Assembly (NCBI GenBank): GCA_964510225.1
Contig: CAZEAN010000102.1
Location: forward strand, 1-20,586
Length of the DNA: 20,586 bases
Origin: CAZEAN01 sp964510225
Lineage (GTDB): Bacteria; Planctomycetota; Planctomycetia; Isosphaerales; Isosphaeraceae
Reading direction: 5' to 3'
A model generated the notes under the pieces. The model did no database searches, had not been told where the DNA came from, and was given only the letters and a program-made list of their open reading frames with translations. Shown here one piece after another: positions 8,301-16,270 of the stretch. The translations under genes and the position numbers were made by a program. Numbering within the stretch: position 1 is the stretch's first letter; each line of letters begins with the position of its first letter.

Positions 8301-9062
8301 TCCGTCGCCAAGCTTGCTGACGTCGCCCGCCACGATGAAGCGTTCCTGGAGGTCGGGGAACTCTATCGCGACGATCCGGCCTTCGATGTTCAGCGGTTGG
8401 TTGAGGAACTCGTCGAACGCGAGAGCGTTCCTTTGCTACCGGTCCTCCGCTACAAACCGTCGGGGCTCCGCAAACGCAAGCAATGGGAGACGACCTGGGA
8501 TTTCCAGCGTCAGGAAGACGCCATCGACGCCCGTGCCAAACTCCCCAAGGAGGACCCACAGTACCTCAGCGAATTCGACGCCGATGCAGAGAAAAAAAAC
8601 CAGGTGGGTACCATTCCTGTCCCACCCAAATACACGAGCGCTGATTTCCTGAAGACAGATTACTGGCGGCTCCGCGGCAAGCTCGATGTTCCCAAGGAGC
8701 GCTGGGTCAGCTTCCCCTACTCCGAGGGAGAAGACGATACGCTGGTGATCGCCTGGGCCGGCTACGATCATCTCCAACTCGCCCGAGCGGTTAGTGTCTA
8801 TTACGTTGACGTTCAGGAGCGCCTCGGTGGACGCGACGACCCGAGGCTCATACCGCTGCTAGCCTCGCTGATCGAGTTGCTACCCTGGCTCAAGCAATGG
8901 TACAACGAGGTTGATCCTGATTTTGGCGTTCAGATGGGCGACTATTTCGAGGGCTTCGTCCAGGACGAGGCCCGGCAGATGGGTATGACGCTGGATGAGA
9001 TCCGGGCCTGGGCACCTCCGACGCGCACGCGGACTCGGCGTCGGAGAAAGTCGAATACCTAG
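5331..9062 (+). CDS. pglX: BREX-2 adenine-specific DNA methyltransferase PglX
   Basis: 1243 residues, in the normal range for type 2 PglX. It is an S-adenosylmethionine-dependent N6-adenine methyltransferase that marks host DNA. Motif I is DPACGSGHF (254-262, SAM binding) and motif IV is NPPY (384-387, catalytic), in the order of gamma-class amino methyltransferases. Residues about 500-690 probably contain target recognition. Their DNA is clearly AT-richer than the rest of the gene (35% GC at 7201-7260 against 62% at 8221-8280, counted by hand). The C-terminal third is charged and has no motif I can name. A basic tail (RTRTRRRRKS) ends the protein. The ATG lies 3 bases after the pglW stop with a weak GAGAG upstream, so translation is probably coupled to pglW. 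No cognate restriction endonuclease gene is present, as expected for BREX. Confidence 0.95.
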   Translation: MIDRQQLLNDLQGLLRRLEDDLLERSESDEVPEVVQALREEYERAQKAERTALNFENWRSDQVTQVAAAWVLSCVFARFLEDNKLVEPPRMSGPGERLSRARDEHEIYFRAHPKETNREYLLHLFEGLAALPGAWEVFHEHNPIRELPIWLSGDAAGALLDFFQRIDAETGALRHDFTDPDWDTRFLGDLYQDLSEAARKKYALLQTPVFVEEFILDRTLDPAIEEFGLAKLGYESRLGSDGRLQPDDRFRMIDPACGSGHFLLGSFSRLLDRWRRKEPGTRPSVVVQRALDGVHGVDLNPYAIAVARFRLLLAALKECGVEHLKDAPAFAIHLACGDSLLHGAPGGDQLSLGWTALDHAYQPEDRAALERLLRPKSYHAVVANPPYITPKDRALNLAYRDRFSTCHRQYSLAVPFLERIVSLAVEGGFTGQITANSFMKREFGKKLIEVFFPRVDLTHVIDTSGAYIPGHGTPTVILFARHRKPVASTLRTVMGIRGEPSTPEDPTKGFVWSAIVAQIDQPGSQSEFVSVGDSSRQMFHRHPWSIGGGGAAELKELLEDVGRSRLSSLSTEIGFVCITKADEFFMQPGTTYRRAKLEPIFVRPFGIGEQIRDWGFDSELGVIFPYNDQIQTVELSSAPSIANYAWPYRTELGNRIVFGGRTYFAAGKPWYEYGQIPIERVKTPLSIAFAFVATHNHFVLDRGGKVFNRSAPVIKLPPEATEDDHLALLGLLNSSTACFWMKQVFHDKGSTVDSQGARQTTIAFENFREFTGTGLQKFPVPEGHATEYPRELDNLAQRLESLAPAGLLHRRESRSNIPSDSIRESFQTTEREWTATRQQMIALQEELDWWCYRLYELIDDDLTYGTEPPKLQFGGRAFEIVMGRKMASGALETTWFERHGATPLPEPHPEWPEDYQDLVRRRMETIATNPNIALIEQPEYKRRWNTESWESQLERALRSWLLDRLESYLDFDGRMNNEQRPTAKLDVGLTSVAKLADVARHDEAFLEVGELYRDDPAFDVQRLVEELVERESVPLLPVLRYKPSGLRKRKQWETTWDFQRQEDAIDARAKLPKEDPQYLSEFDADAEKKNQVGTIPVPPKYTSADFLKTDYWRLRGKLDVPKERWVSFPYSEGEDDTLVIAWAGYDHLQLARAVSVYYVDVQERLGGRDDPRLIPLLASLIELLPWLKQWYNEVDPDFGVQMGDYFEGFVQDEARQMGMTLDEIRAWAPPTRTRTRRRRKSNT

Positions 9063-9075
9063 AGGACGGAACAAG

Positions 9076-9432
9076 ATGCCACAGTCGAAGCCGAGACCCG
9101 AATCGCAACCAAGATCTCCCTCCGATTCCACCCTGACGGCCGACTGGCCCGAAGTGTTGACGCTCGCGGAAGCAGCAGAGTACCTCCGAGTACCGGAAGC
9201 TGAAATCGTGCGGTTGGTTGGTCCTCGCGGTTTGCCTGGTCGGCTGATCGGGTCCGAATGGCGATTTTCCCGAACTGCCTTGCAACAGTGGCTCCTGTCT
9301 CCAACCTTCCCGTCGAGCCCCGAGGCCTTAAACGCCCTCTCGGGCTCTTGGAAAGGCGATCCACATGCAGAGGAACTACTCCGAGACGTTTATCAGAGTC
9401 GAGGGCGCCCAATGACTGAGGAGGACGAGTGA
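9076..9432 (+). CDS. Helix-turn-helix (excisionase/MerR-like) protein, probable antitoxin of the PIN gene
   Basis: 118 residues from ATG at 9076, with GAGGA at 9062-9066 nine bases upstream. An ATG at 8995 in the same frame lies within pglX and is less likely. Residues 1-22 look disordered. Residues about 27-72 form an excisionase-type helix-turn-helix with wing: LTLAEAAEYLRV, then GLPGRLIGSEWRFSRTALQQWL. The C-terminal part (LLRDVYQSRGRPMTEEDE) looks like the short helical, acidic tail with which such antitoxins bind a PIN toxin. The stop overlaps the toxin start (GTGA), the classical antitoxin-toxin arrangement. It probably binds and neutralises the downstream PIN protein and may repress its own promoter. 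That promoter would have to lie inside pglX, because only 13 bases separate the genes. A phage-type Xis role is less likely given the partner. Confidence 0.75.
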   Translation: MPQSKPRPESQPRSPSDSTLTADWPEVLTLAEAAEYLRVPEAEIVRLVGPRGLPGRLIGSEWRFSRTALQQWLLSPTFPSSPEALNALSGSWKGDPHAEELLRDVYQSRGRPMTEEDE

Positions 9433-9845
9433 TCCTACTCGACACCGATATCGTGACCCTCTTCGGTCTTGGCCATGATCAGGTCACAAAGCGTGTCCTG
9501 GCGGTCGGTGATCTGGTCGTGATTTCGGTCGTCACACGGATCGAGATCCTCCGCGGTCGGTTCGACTTCGTACTCAAGGCCAAAGATGGGGTGGAACTCC
9601 GGCGTGCGCAAGAGTTACTTGACCGGAGCGAGTGGGACCTGAACAAACTGGTTATTGTGCCGATCGACCCCCAGGCCGCCGAGGAGTTCGATCGGCTCCG
9701 CGTGCAATCAAAGCTGAAGAAGATCGGGCGAGCGGACTTGCTGATCGCGAGTATCGCGCTGGCTCACCGGGCAACATTAGTTACTCGCAACGTGAAGCAT
9801 TTCCGGGCCGTGACGAACCTGAATGTCGAGAACTGGGCTGATTAG
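9429..9845 (+). CDS. VapC-like PIN-domain ribonuclease toxin
   Basis: 138 residues, the typical length of VapC toxins. The GTG start at 9429 is supported by a strong ribosome binding site (GAGGAGG, 9418-9424) and by the 4-base overlap with the upstream HTH gene. PIN-domain acidic residues are visible: D5 and D7 in LLDTD, E39 in RIEILRG, D103 in GRADLLIASIAL, and N121 in TRNVKHF where D or N is usual. These coordinate Mg2+ for cleavage of RNA, often tRNA or rRNA in the VapC family. No residue is missing, so the toxin is probably active. It lies 15 bases before pglY, so it would be transcribed with the BREX genes. Its target and any link to BREX function cannot be read from the sequence. Confidence 0.85.
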   Translation: MILLDTDIVTLFGLGHDQVTKRVLAVGDLVVISVVTRIEILRGRFDFVLKAKDGVELRRAQELLDRSEWDLNKLVIVPIDPQAAEEFDRLRVQSKLKKIGRADLLIASIALAHRATLVTRNVKHFRAVTNLNVENWAD

Positions 9846-9860
9846 ACGGGTAAGGCACCA

Positions 9861-12800
9861 ATGACTTTAATTCGCGATCTGATCGAGATTCCGGAGCACG
9901 TCCAGCGGGGTGACTTCGTGCTCCGCCTCTCTGAGGGCGTCAACCGAGCCGAGGAAACGCTCCGTGAGTACGTGGTCACGCCGGAGTTGAGCCGTTGTTT
10001 TGATGACGCGCTCTCCTTCATCGGTAGCGCTCTGCAGTCAAATACGAGCAAGGCCAGCTACCTCCACGGGAGCTTCGGCAGCGGCAAGAGCCATTTTATG
10101 GCCGTCCTGCATCTGATCCTCCAAGGTGATGCGACAGCCCGGGGGATTGTCGAGCTGGTTCCGATCATCTCTAAGCACAACGTGTGGGTCGCCGGCAAGC
10201 GGTTCCTGCTCGTCCCCTACCATATGATTGGCGCCCATGACATGGAGTCCGGCATCCTGGGTGGCTACGTCGATTTTGTACGGCGGACGCAACCCGAAGC
10301 GCCGATCCCCGGTGTCTATCTGGCCGAAGGGCTATTTCGGGATGCTGAGAACCTCCGACGACAGATGGGCGACGAGCCGTTCTTCAAGACGCTCAGCGAG
10401 GGTGCTTCGGGCGGCGGTGATTTCGGCGATGTCGATCGGGCCTGGGACCTCGAACGATTCGAGAATGCACTGAACGCCGAGCCGGGCTCCGAGGAACGTT
10501 CGCAACTCATCAGTGCGTTAGTCAGCAAGTTCTTCGGCTCCTACGATACGCAGGCAGGGGCTCAAGGAGAGGCGTTCCTGTCACTCGATAAGGGGCTCTC
10601 GGTCCTAAGCAAGCACGCCAAGAGCCTCGGGTATGATGGCCTGATCCTCTTTCTTGACGAGTTAATCCTCTGGCTCGCGAGCCGGGCGACCGACCTCAAG
10701 TTCGTGCACGCGGAGGGTCAGAAGCTCGCCAAGTTAGTCGAGGCCCAGACGCCGGACCGGCCGATCCCTGTCATCAGTTTCGTCGCCCGGCAGCGGGACC
10801 TGAGTGAGCTGATCGGCGACGCCGTCCCCGGCGCCGATCGTCTCAACTTCAGCGACGCGCTCAAGCACTGGGAGGGGCGATTCCACAAGATCACGCTCGA
10901 AGACCGCAACCTCCCAGCGATCGCCGAGAAGCGGGTGCTTCAATGTAAGTCCGAGGCGGCGCGCAAGGAATTGGACGGGGCCTTCGAGCGGGCGGTCAAG
11001 ATCCGTGAATCGGTCTTGAACATCCTGATCACCGACGAAGGGGACCGAGCGATGTTCCGCAAGGTCTATCCTTTCAGCCCGGCGCTCGTGCAGACGCTCA
11101 TCGCCGTCTCTAGCGTGCTCCAACGGGAACGGACCGCCCTCAAAGTGATGATGCAGCTTCTCGTCGACCAACGCGATACGCTGAGACTCGGAGATATCGT
11201 GCCCATCGGCGATCTCTTTGACGTGATTGCCCACGGGGATGAGGCTTTCAGCCAGGAAATGGCGATTCACTTCGAGAATGCGAAGCGGCTTTACCATCAG
11301 AAGCTACTGCCAGTGCTCGAAAAACAGCACGGTCGACGCGAAGAGCTGGAAAGGCTCCCATACGACGATCCGAAGCGAACGGTGTTTCGGAACGACGATC
11401 GGCTAGTCAAAACACTACTCCTCGCTGCGCTCGTCCCCGAGGTCGAGACGTTACGGTCGCTCAACGCAGAGCGACTGGCCGCGTTGAACTACGGGACGAT
11501 CAAGACACCGATCCCTGGCAGGGAGGGCGGAGAAGTGCTCCGTCGTTGCCGAAACTGGGCGGCGAGTGTCGGGGAGATTCGGATCGGTGAGGAGACAAAC
11601 CCGACCATCTCGGTTCAGCTCTCTGGCGTTGATACCGAAAGCATCATCAAGCAGGCGTTGCGCGAGGATAATCACGGCAACCGTGTACGACGCATTCGGC
11701 AGATGCTTTACGAGCAACTCGGTGTTCAAGACGAGAACGAGTTCGAGCAGCACTACGACCTTCGTTGGAAGAACACGAAGCGCTCCTGCCTGGTCCTGTT
11801 CAAGAACATCCGCGAATTGCCCGATACCTCGCTGGAAAACGGCGGAGACCAATGGAAGCTCATTATCGATTGTCCCTTCGATGAATCTGGCCACGGCCCG
11901 AAGGACGATTTGAGCAAACTTCAAGCGTTCCAGGAGACGCAATCGGAGGGGGTCAAGACCCTCTGCTGGGTCCCGGCCTTCTTCAGTCTCGACGCTCAGG
12001 AGGATCTTGGCCGCCTCGTTATCTTGGAGCATATTCTGACCGGGGAACGCTTCAGCCAATACTCAAACCAACTCTCGCCACAGGATCGACCAACGGCCAA
12101 GTCCCTCCTGGAAAACCAGCGGACTGTGCTCAGGCAGCGAGTGCAGAACCACCTTGAGGCAGCATATGGCCTAGAATCGATCATGCCCGGGTCGCTCGAC
12201 ACGACCCATGAGTTAGAACGGCACGAGCGTTTTGTCTCACTCTGGCCCGGGTTCGACCCTCAGCCTCCCGTCGCAGCGAACCTCAGCGGCGCGATGAACC
12301 ATCTTCTGGGCCAGGCACTCGATCACGAGTTTCCGGCAGCACCGGACTTTGGGGACGAGGTCAAGACATCGAACCTCAGGAAAGTTTATGAGGTCGTCAG
12401 CGAGGCGACTCGGACATCGGACGGCCGCTGTCTCGTGGAGAAGCCGCTCAGACCCTTAGTCCGGCACATTGCCAACCCACTCTTGTTGGGCGAGATGGGT
12501 CACGACGCTACGCACTTTGTACTCGGTCATCATTGGAAGCACCACTTCTCGCGCAAGGCCGCAGATACCAGCAACACAATCACGGTTCAGCAGCTCCGTA
12601 AATGGATTGACATGCCCAAGCCGATGGGCCTGCCGAAAGAAGCAGCGAACCTCGTCATCCTTGCGTTTGCTGAGCAGACGAACCGGTCGCTCTTGCTCCA
12701 CGGTGCCCCCTGGGAGCCGTCGCTGACGAACGTCGATGACCGCTGCGAGCTACGCGAAGAGTCGTTACCCGACCCCGAGCAGTGGAACGTGGCGGTTGAG

Positions 12801-13541
12801 CGGGCAGGTCAGATTTTCGGTATCTCGGTTTCTCCCTTGCCTAAAGCCAACAATGTGAAGACGTTGGCCGAGTCGGTCAAGGAAAAGGCGAAGAACTTGC
12901 GGTCAGCATGCTCTGACTATGCGAAGTCGCTTCGGAATCGGTTGGACGCATGGGGAGTCAACCCTGGGACGTCGGATCGCGTAAAGACGGCGATTGCCTC
13001 GCTGACCCTGCTGGAGCAGATCCAATCTGGTAGCGAAGACTCCGCGGTCATGACCTTGGCCGAAGCCGAGGTCGCGACGAGCGAAGCGGCAATGGGCGAA
13101 TGCGTCGCGAAGGCCCAAGAGCTCGGTGGCGTTTTGGATGGGACGAACTGGGAGATTTTCGATGCGGTCAGGGACCTAACTGACGCACGCAAAACAAAGG
13201 CAATTGAAATCCGGCAGAGCGTCGTTGAGGCACTCCAGAGCGACGAGCATGTTCGGGCACTCAAGCCGGTCTTGAGCGACGCGCAGTCGATCGCGCTGAC
13301 ACTCTTGACCCAGACAACAGCGGTTTTGACTCCCGATCCTCAACCCGAATCGCCGAAGCCTCCCGTCGCTCCGGCTCCCCCTCGGTTGCAACCAGGTCGC
13401 CAGTTGGTCGGACAAGGAACGGAGGAATTCGAAAGCATTGCGGATTTGCGTGGGAAACTGGAGCAGCTCGCGGGAGAAGTGACGAACGGCCGGGAGATCC
13501 GATTGACGATCTCCTGGAGGATTGAGGAAAACACGGGGTGA
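9861..13541 (+). CDS. pglY: BREX-2 P-loop ATPase PglY (BrxC-like)
   Basis: 1226 residues, matching the large PglY/BrxC ATPases. Walker A is GSFGSGKS at residues 70-77 (K76, S77), and a Walker B-like LFLDELILWLA has D266 and E267. The N-terminus (LIRDLIEIPEHVQRGDFVL) and the early lysine-containing P-loop are characteristic of the family. The long middle and C-terminal parts are largely helical with no further motif I can name. Residues about 1155-1180 form a proline-rich linker before a small C-terminal segment. The ATG at 9861 has TAAGG 5 bases upstream. PglY is essential for Pgl defence in Streptomyces and ATP hydrolysis is thought to drive complex assembly or DNA interrogation. It normally follows pglX directly, but here two toxin-antitoxin-like genes intervene. 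Confidence 0.94.
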   Translation: MTLIRDLIEIPEHVQRGDFVLRLSEGVNRAEETLREYVVTPELSRCFDDALSFIGSALQSNTSKASYLHGSFGSGKSHFMAVLHLILQGDATARGIVELVPIISKHNVWVAGKRFLLVPYHMIGAHDMESGILGGYVDFVRRTQPEAPIPGVYLAEGLFRDAENLRRQMGDEPFFKTLSEGASGGGDFGDVDRAWDLERFENALNAEPGSEERSQLISALVSKFFGSYDTQAGAQGEAFLSLDKGLSVLSKHAKSLGYDGLILFLDELILWLASRATDLKFVHAEGQKLAKLVEAQTPDRPIPVISFVARQRDLSELIGDAVPGADRLNFSDALKHWEGRFHKITLEDRNLPAIAEKRVLQCKSEAARKELDGAFERAVKIRESVLNILITDEGDRAMFRKVYPFSPALVQTLIAVSSVLQRERTALKVMMQLLVDQRDTLRLGDIVPIGDLFDVIAHGDEAFSQEMAIHFENAKRLYHQKLLPVLEKQHGRREELERLPYDDPKRTVFRNDDRLVKTLLLAALVPEVETLRSLNAERLAALNYGTIKTPIPGREGGEVLRRCRNWAASVGEIRIGEETNPTISVQLSGVDTESIIKQALREDNHGNRVRRIRQMLYEQLGVQDENEFEQHYDLRWKNTKRSCLVLFKNIRELPDTSLENGGDQWKLIIDCPFDESGHGPKDDLSKLQAFQETQSEGVKTLCWVPAFFSLDAQEDLGRLVILEHILTGERFSQYSNQLSPQDRPTAKSLLENQRTVLRQRVQNHLEAAYGLESIMPGSLDTTHELERHERFVSLWPGFDPQPPVAANLSGAMNHLLGQALDHEFPAAPDFGDEVKTSNLRKVYEVVSEATRTSDGRCLVEKPLRPLVRHIANPLLLGEMGHDATHFVLGHHWKHHFSRKAADTSNTITVQQLRKWIDMPKPMGLPKEAANLVILAFAEQTNRSLLLHGAPWEPSLTNVDDRCELREESLPDPEQWNVAVERAGQIFGISVSPLPKANNVKTLAESVKEKAKNLRSACSDYAKSLRNRLDAWGVNPGTSDRVKTAIASLTLLEQIQSGSEDSAVMTLAEAEVATSEAAMGECVAKAQELGGVLDGTNWEIFDAVRDLTDARKTKAIEIRQSVVEALQSDEHVRALKPVLSDAQSIALTLLTQTTAVLTPDPQPESPKPPVAPAPPRLQPGRQLVGQGTEEFESIADLRGKLEQLAGEVTNGREIRLTISWRIEENTG

Positions 13542-16270
13542 AGATGACGGCACCGAGATTTCCTCAGATCAAGGCCCAGGTGGCCGCCATCCGCCAGAAG
13601 ATCCCGGACGCGCGGGTAATCGGCATCCGTTCGGCCGGGCGATGGACGGGTGAGCGTCGCCGAGAAGACGGCGACGAGTTGTACATGATCGAGCAGTGTG
13701 ATTCGCCTCTGGCGATGCGGATAGCACTCCGTGAGGAGGGCGATGGCAAGGTGATCAGAGTGCTCGTCACCAGACTCGAGAACAAAGATCTGAGCGCGGA
13801 CATCCTGGTACGGTTGGCGAAGTGTCAGCTCTTCCCTATCGATAGCTGGCAGATCGTGAAGTCGCTCTTTCAGGCCCGTGCGATTGACCCGCGAATAATT
13901 CGTCATCGCTGGATTGCCGAGCGTCTCCTCGAATTCATTCCCGAGGATGGATATGCCCCAGCGCCGGGGGGATTCCTGGACGCGGAAAACATCTGGCCGA
14001 TCCTGCTCGATCGAAGCATCGGCCTGGCGACACCGCGCCCGGAGCTGCTGGAGCTGCTTCGCTGGTCGATTGACCCGGAAAACGTGCGGCGGTTCCGCGA
14101 GGAGTCAACTGAGTTCCGCGACGCGGCGACGGCGTGGCTTGCGGAGTTGGCCGGGCCGACGGCGAAGACGGTACTGGGCTGCGTTGCAGTCAACGAGAGG
14201 GCGGACGCGCTGCCGATCGGCTTGGCCGCCGGAGTCGTCTTCCACCCGGACAATGCGGGCCGCCTCGACAAAGCCGCTGGTAGGATGGAGGAGCGTTATT
14301 TCGGCGGGGTGACCCCGGATGACAGAGCGATTGACCAGTGGGTCGCCGCTGCGACCGAGGTCGTTCGGTCGCAGTTGATTGAACCGAAGCTCAAAGAGTC
14401 CCAGCTTCAGCGTGCAGATGGGATTCTGCACGAGGTCGGCGCTCACTCCTTTGCCTTTCTGAGCGACACATCACCCCTGGGTTTCGACCAGCGTCTTACG
14501 AAGTTCGGGGAGCGGCTAGGGGACGCCTTGGCGAGCGAGGGGTTGAGGACATTGGAGCCGATGGCAGAAGCACGGCGTTTGATCGGCGAGCATGAACTCG
14601 CCGCTCGCGCGCGGCGACGCCTAGAACGGGTCGACATGGCGCTCCGGTTAGTGCGTTGGCTGTCCGGCTTCGGGGACGCAGCAACTCATAGCCCGAGGTC
14701 GCTAGGCGAGGCGGTCAAGGCTCATCTAGCCGAGGGCGGATTCGTGGATTGGGCCCGCCTCTCTCTCCGAACGGGCGACCCTCTGAGCAAGCTGTCCGAG
14801 GCATACGCGAAGCTTTCCGAGCGAGTCGCACAAGTTCGCGAGGAACAGTCCAACGCGTTTGCGAGTCTGTTGAAAGATTGGACGTCGTCCGGCTCGTCGT
14901 CCGGCTCGATCGTCCCCGTGGAATCGATCTTAGAAACCGTAGTTGCGCCGCTGGCGGCAGAGCGTCCGATATTGTTGATCGTGATCGACGGGATGAGCGT
15001 CGCAGTGGCTCGAGAGCTGGTTGCAGACATTACCCGCGATGTCTGGATCGCCCTCTGTGGGCAAGACGAGGCTCTGGCTTTAATGGGAGGCGTGGCGGCG
15101 ATCCCGTCTGTGACCAGGGTATCACGTACGAGTCTGCTCTGCGGCCGGTTGCTAAGAGGGGAGTCGAATGATGAGCAGGACGGATTCGAGTCGCATCCGG
15201 CATTGCTGGATCGGTGTCGTAGCGATTATCCCCCAATCCTCTTCCACAAGCGGTCACTGCAGGAAGAGAACGACTCTGGCCTTGCCAGCGAGATCCGCCG
15301 AGAGATCGCGTCAACAGACCGCCGTATTGTGGGAGTCGTGGTCAACGCCGTCGACGATCATCTGCTGAAAGGCGATCAGATCGATACAAGTTGGACACGA
15401 GACACCATCAGCGTCCTTCCTCCCTTGTTACATGAAGCCCAATCCTCCGAGCGATTAGTGATCCTCGCGAGCGATCACGGCCATGTGCTTGACGTCAGGA
15501 CGAACCAGCGGAAGGCGGATGGAGGCGAGCGTTGGCGATACGCTGAGGGCGAGCCGTTGGATGGTGAGATCACGCTTAGTGGACTGCGCGTCGTCGATCC
15601 CAAGTCTAAGACTCTGGTTGCTCTTTGGACTGAAGGGGTTCGGTACGGAGCCAAGAAGAATGGGTATCACGGGGGAGCGTCCCCGCAGGAGATGGTCGCT
15701 CCGATCGCCGTACTTTGTTCAACAACCTCATTCCCGGAGGGCTGGAAAGAAGCCTCGGTAGATACACCGGTTTGGTGGGAAGAACTGATGGGAGGAACAA
15801 CGGAGGAGCGAAAGACGCCGACGGACCCCAATCCGATCGGGTCACATAGGTTCACCAAGACGAATCAGACAGGTTATCTCTTCGACATGAAGGAACAAGA
15901 AGGGCCACCAAAGGATAGCGCCGCGTCCGTCGAGCATCCGCCTCAGGCGCCCCAGTGGATCTCAGACCTCCTGGCGTCGTCCATCTATCTTGAGCAGAAG
16001 AAACTTGCTGGGCGGTCCGCACCCTCAGATGAGGTCCTTGGCCGGTTCTTGGGGGTGCTCGATGCTCGCGGAGACAAGATGACGTCGGCAGCATTGTCGC
16101 GGGCGCTTAATTTTTCCCCGGGGCGGTTGCCTGGACTACTCGCGGTAGTCCAGCGTGTGATAAACGTTGATGGGTTTCCGGTTATCACGCGCGATGAAAC
16201 TTCAGAGACCGTTGAATTGAACCGCGAGCTGCTCCGTCGTCAGTTCGAATTGGAACGGTGTTGGCGATGA
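13538..16270 (+). CDS. pglZ: BREX-2 alkaline-phosphatase-fold protein PglZ
   Basis: 910 residues from GTG 13538, which overlaps the pglY stop by 4 bases and has GAGGA 9 bases upstream. ATG 13544 is an alternative that would shorten it by two residues. The PglZ domain occupies roughly residues 475-730 and has alkaline-phosphatase-superfamily metal sites: VIDGMS with D484, SDHGH with D646, H647 and H649, and a late HGG with H711 preceding SPQE. A serine/glycine linker (about 449-457) separates it from a long helical N-terminal half. The final 85 residues look like a winged helix. PglZ is the one protein shared by all BREX types. Metal-dependent nuclease or phosphodiesterase activity has been reported for relatives, and its exact substrate in BREX is unsettled. 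Confidence 0.95.
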   Translation: MKMTAPRFPQIKAQVAAIRQKIPDARVIGIRSAGRWTGERRREDGDELYMIEQCDSPLAMRIALREEGDGKVIRVLVTRLENKDLSADILVRLAKCQLFPIDSWQIVKSLFQARAIDPRIIRHRWIAERLLEFIPEDGYAPAPGGFLDAENIWPILLDRSIGLATPRPELLELLRWSIDPENVRRFREESTEFRDAATAWLAELAGPTAKTVLGCVAVNERADALPIGLAAGVVFHPDNAGRLDKAAGRMEERYFGGVTPDDRAIDQWVAAATEVVRSQLIEPKLKESQLQRADGILHEVGAHSFAFLSDTSPLGFDQRLTKFGERLGDALASEGLRTLEPMAEARRLIGEHELAARARRRLERVDMALRLVRWLSGFGDAATHSPRSLGEAVKAHLAEGGFVDWARLSLRTGDPLSKLSEAYAKLSERVAQVREEQSNAFASLLKDWTSSGSSSGSIVPVESILETVVAPLAAERPILLIVIDGMSVAVARELVADITRDVWIALCGQDEALALMGGVAAIPSVTRVSRTSLLCGRLLRGESNDEQDGFESHPALLDRCRSDYPPILFHKRSLQEENDSGLASEIRREIASTDRRIVGVVVNAVDDHLLKGDQIDTSWTRDTISVLPPLLHEAQSSERLVILASDHGHVLDVRTNQRKADGGERWRYAEGEPLDGEITLSGLRVVDPKSKTLVALWTEGVRYGAKKNGYHGGASPQEMVAPIAVLCSTTSFPEGWKEASVDTPVWWEELMGGTTEERKTPTDPNPIGSHRFTKTNQTGYLFDMKEQEGPPKDSAASVEHPPQAPQWISDLLASSIYLEQKKLAGRSAPSDEVLGRFLGVLDARGDKMTSAALSRALNFSPGRLPGLLAVVQRVINVDGFPVITRDETSETVELNRELLRRQFELERCWR
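14883..14906 (+). repeat. Tandem 12-base duplication within pglZ
   Basis: The unit CGTCGTCCGGCT occurs twice in direct, perfect tandem, in frame, encoding the Ser/Gly-rich stretch SSGSSSGS. It sits in the linker between the helical N-terminal half and the phosphatase domain of PglZ. Twelve bases add four residues without frame change, so copy number could vary among relatives without damage. Confidence 0.8.

Noticed and set aside
8995..9075. The earlier ATG at 8995 as start of the HTH gene
   Set aside because: It would overlap pglX by 68 bases, adds only basic low-complexity residues, and the ATG at 9076 has a well-spaced GAGGA.
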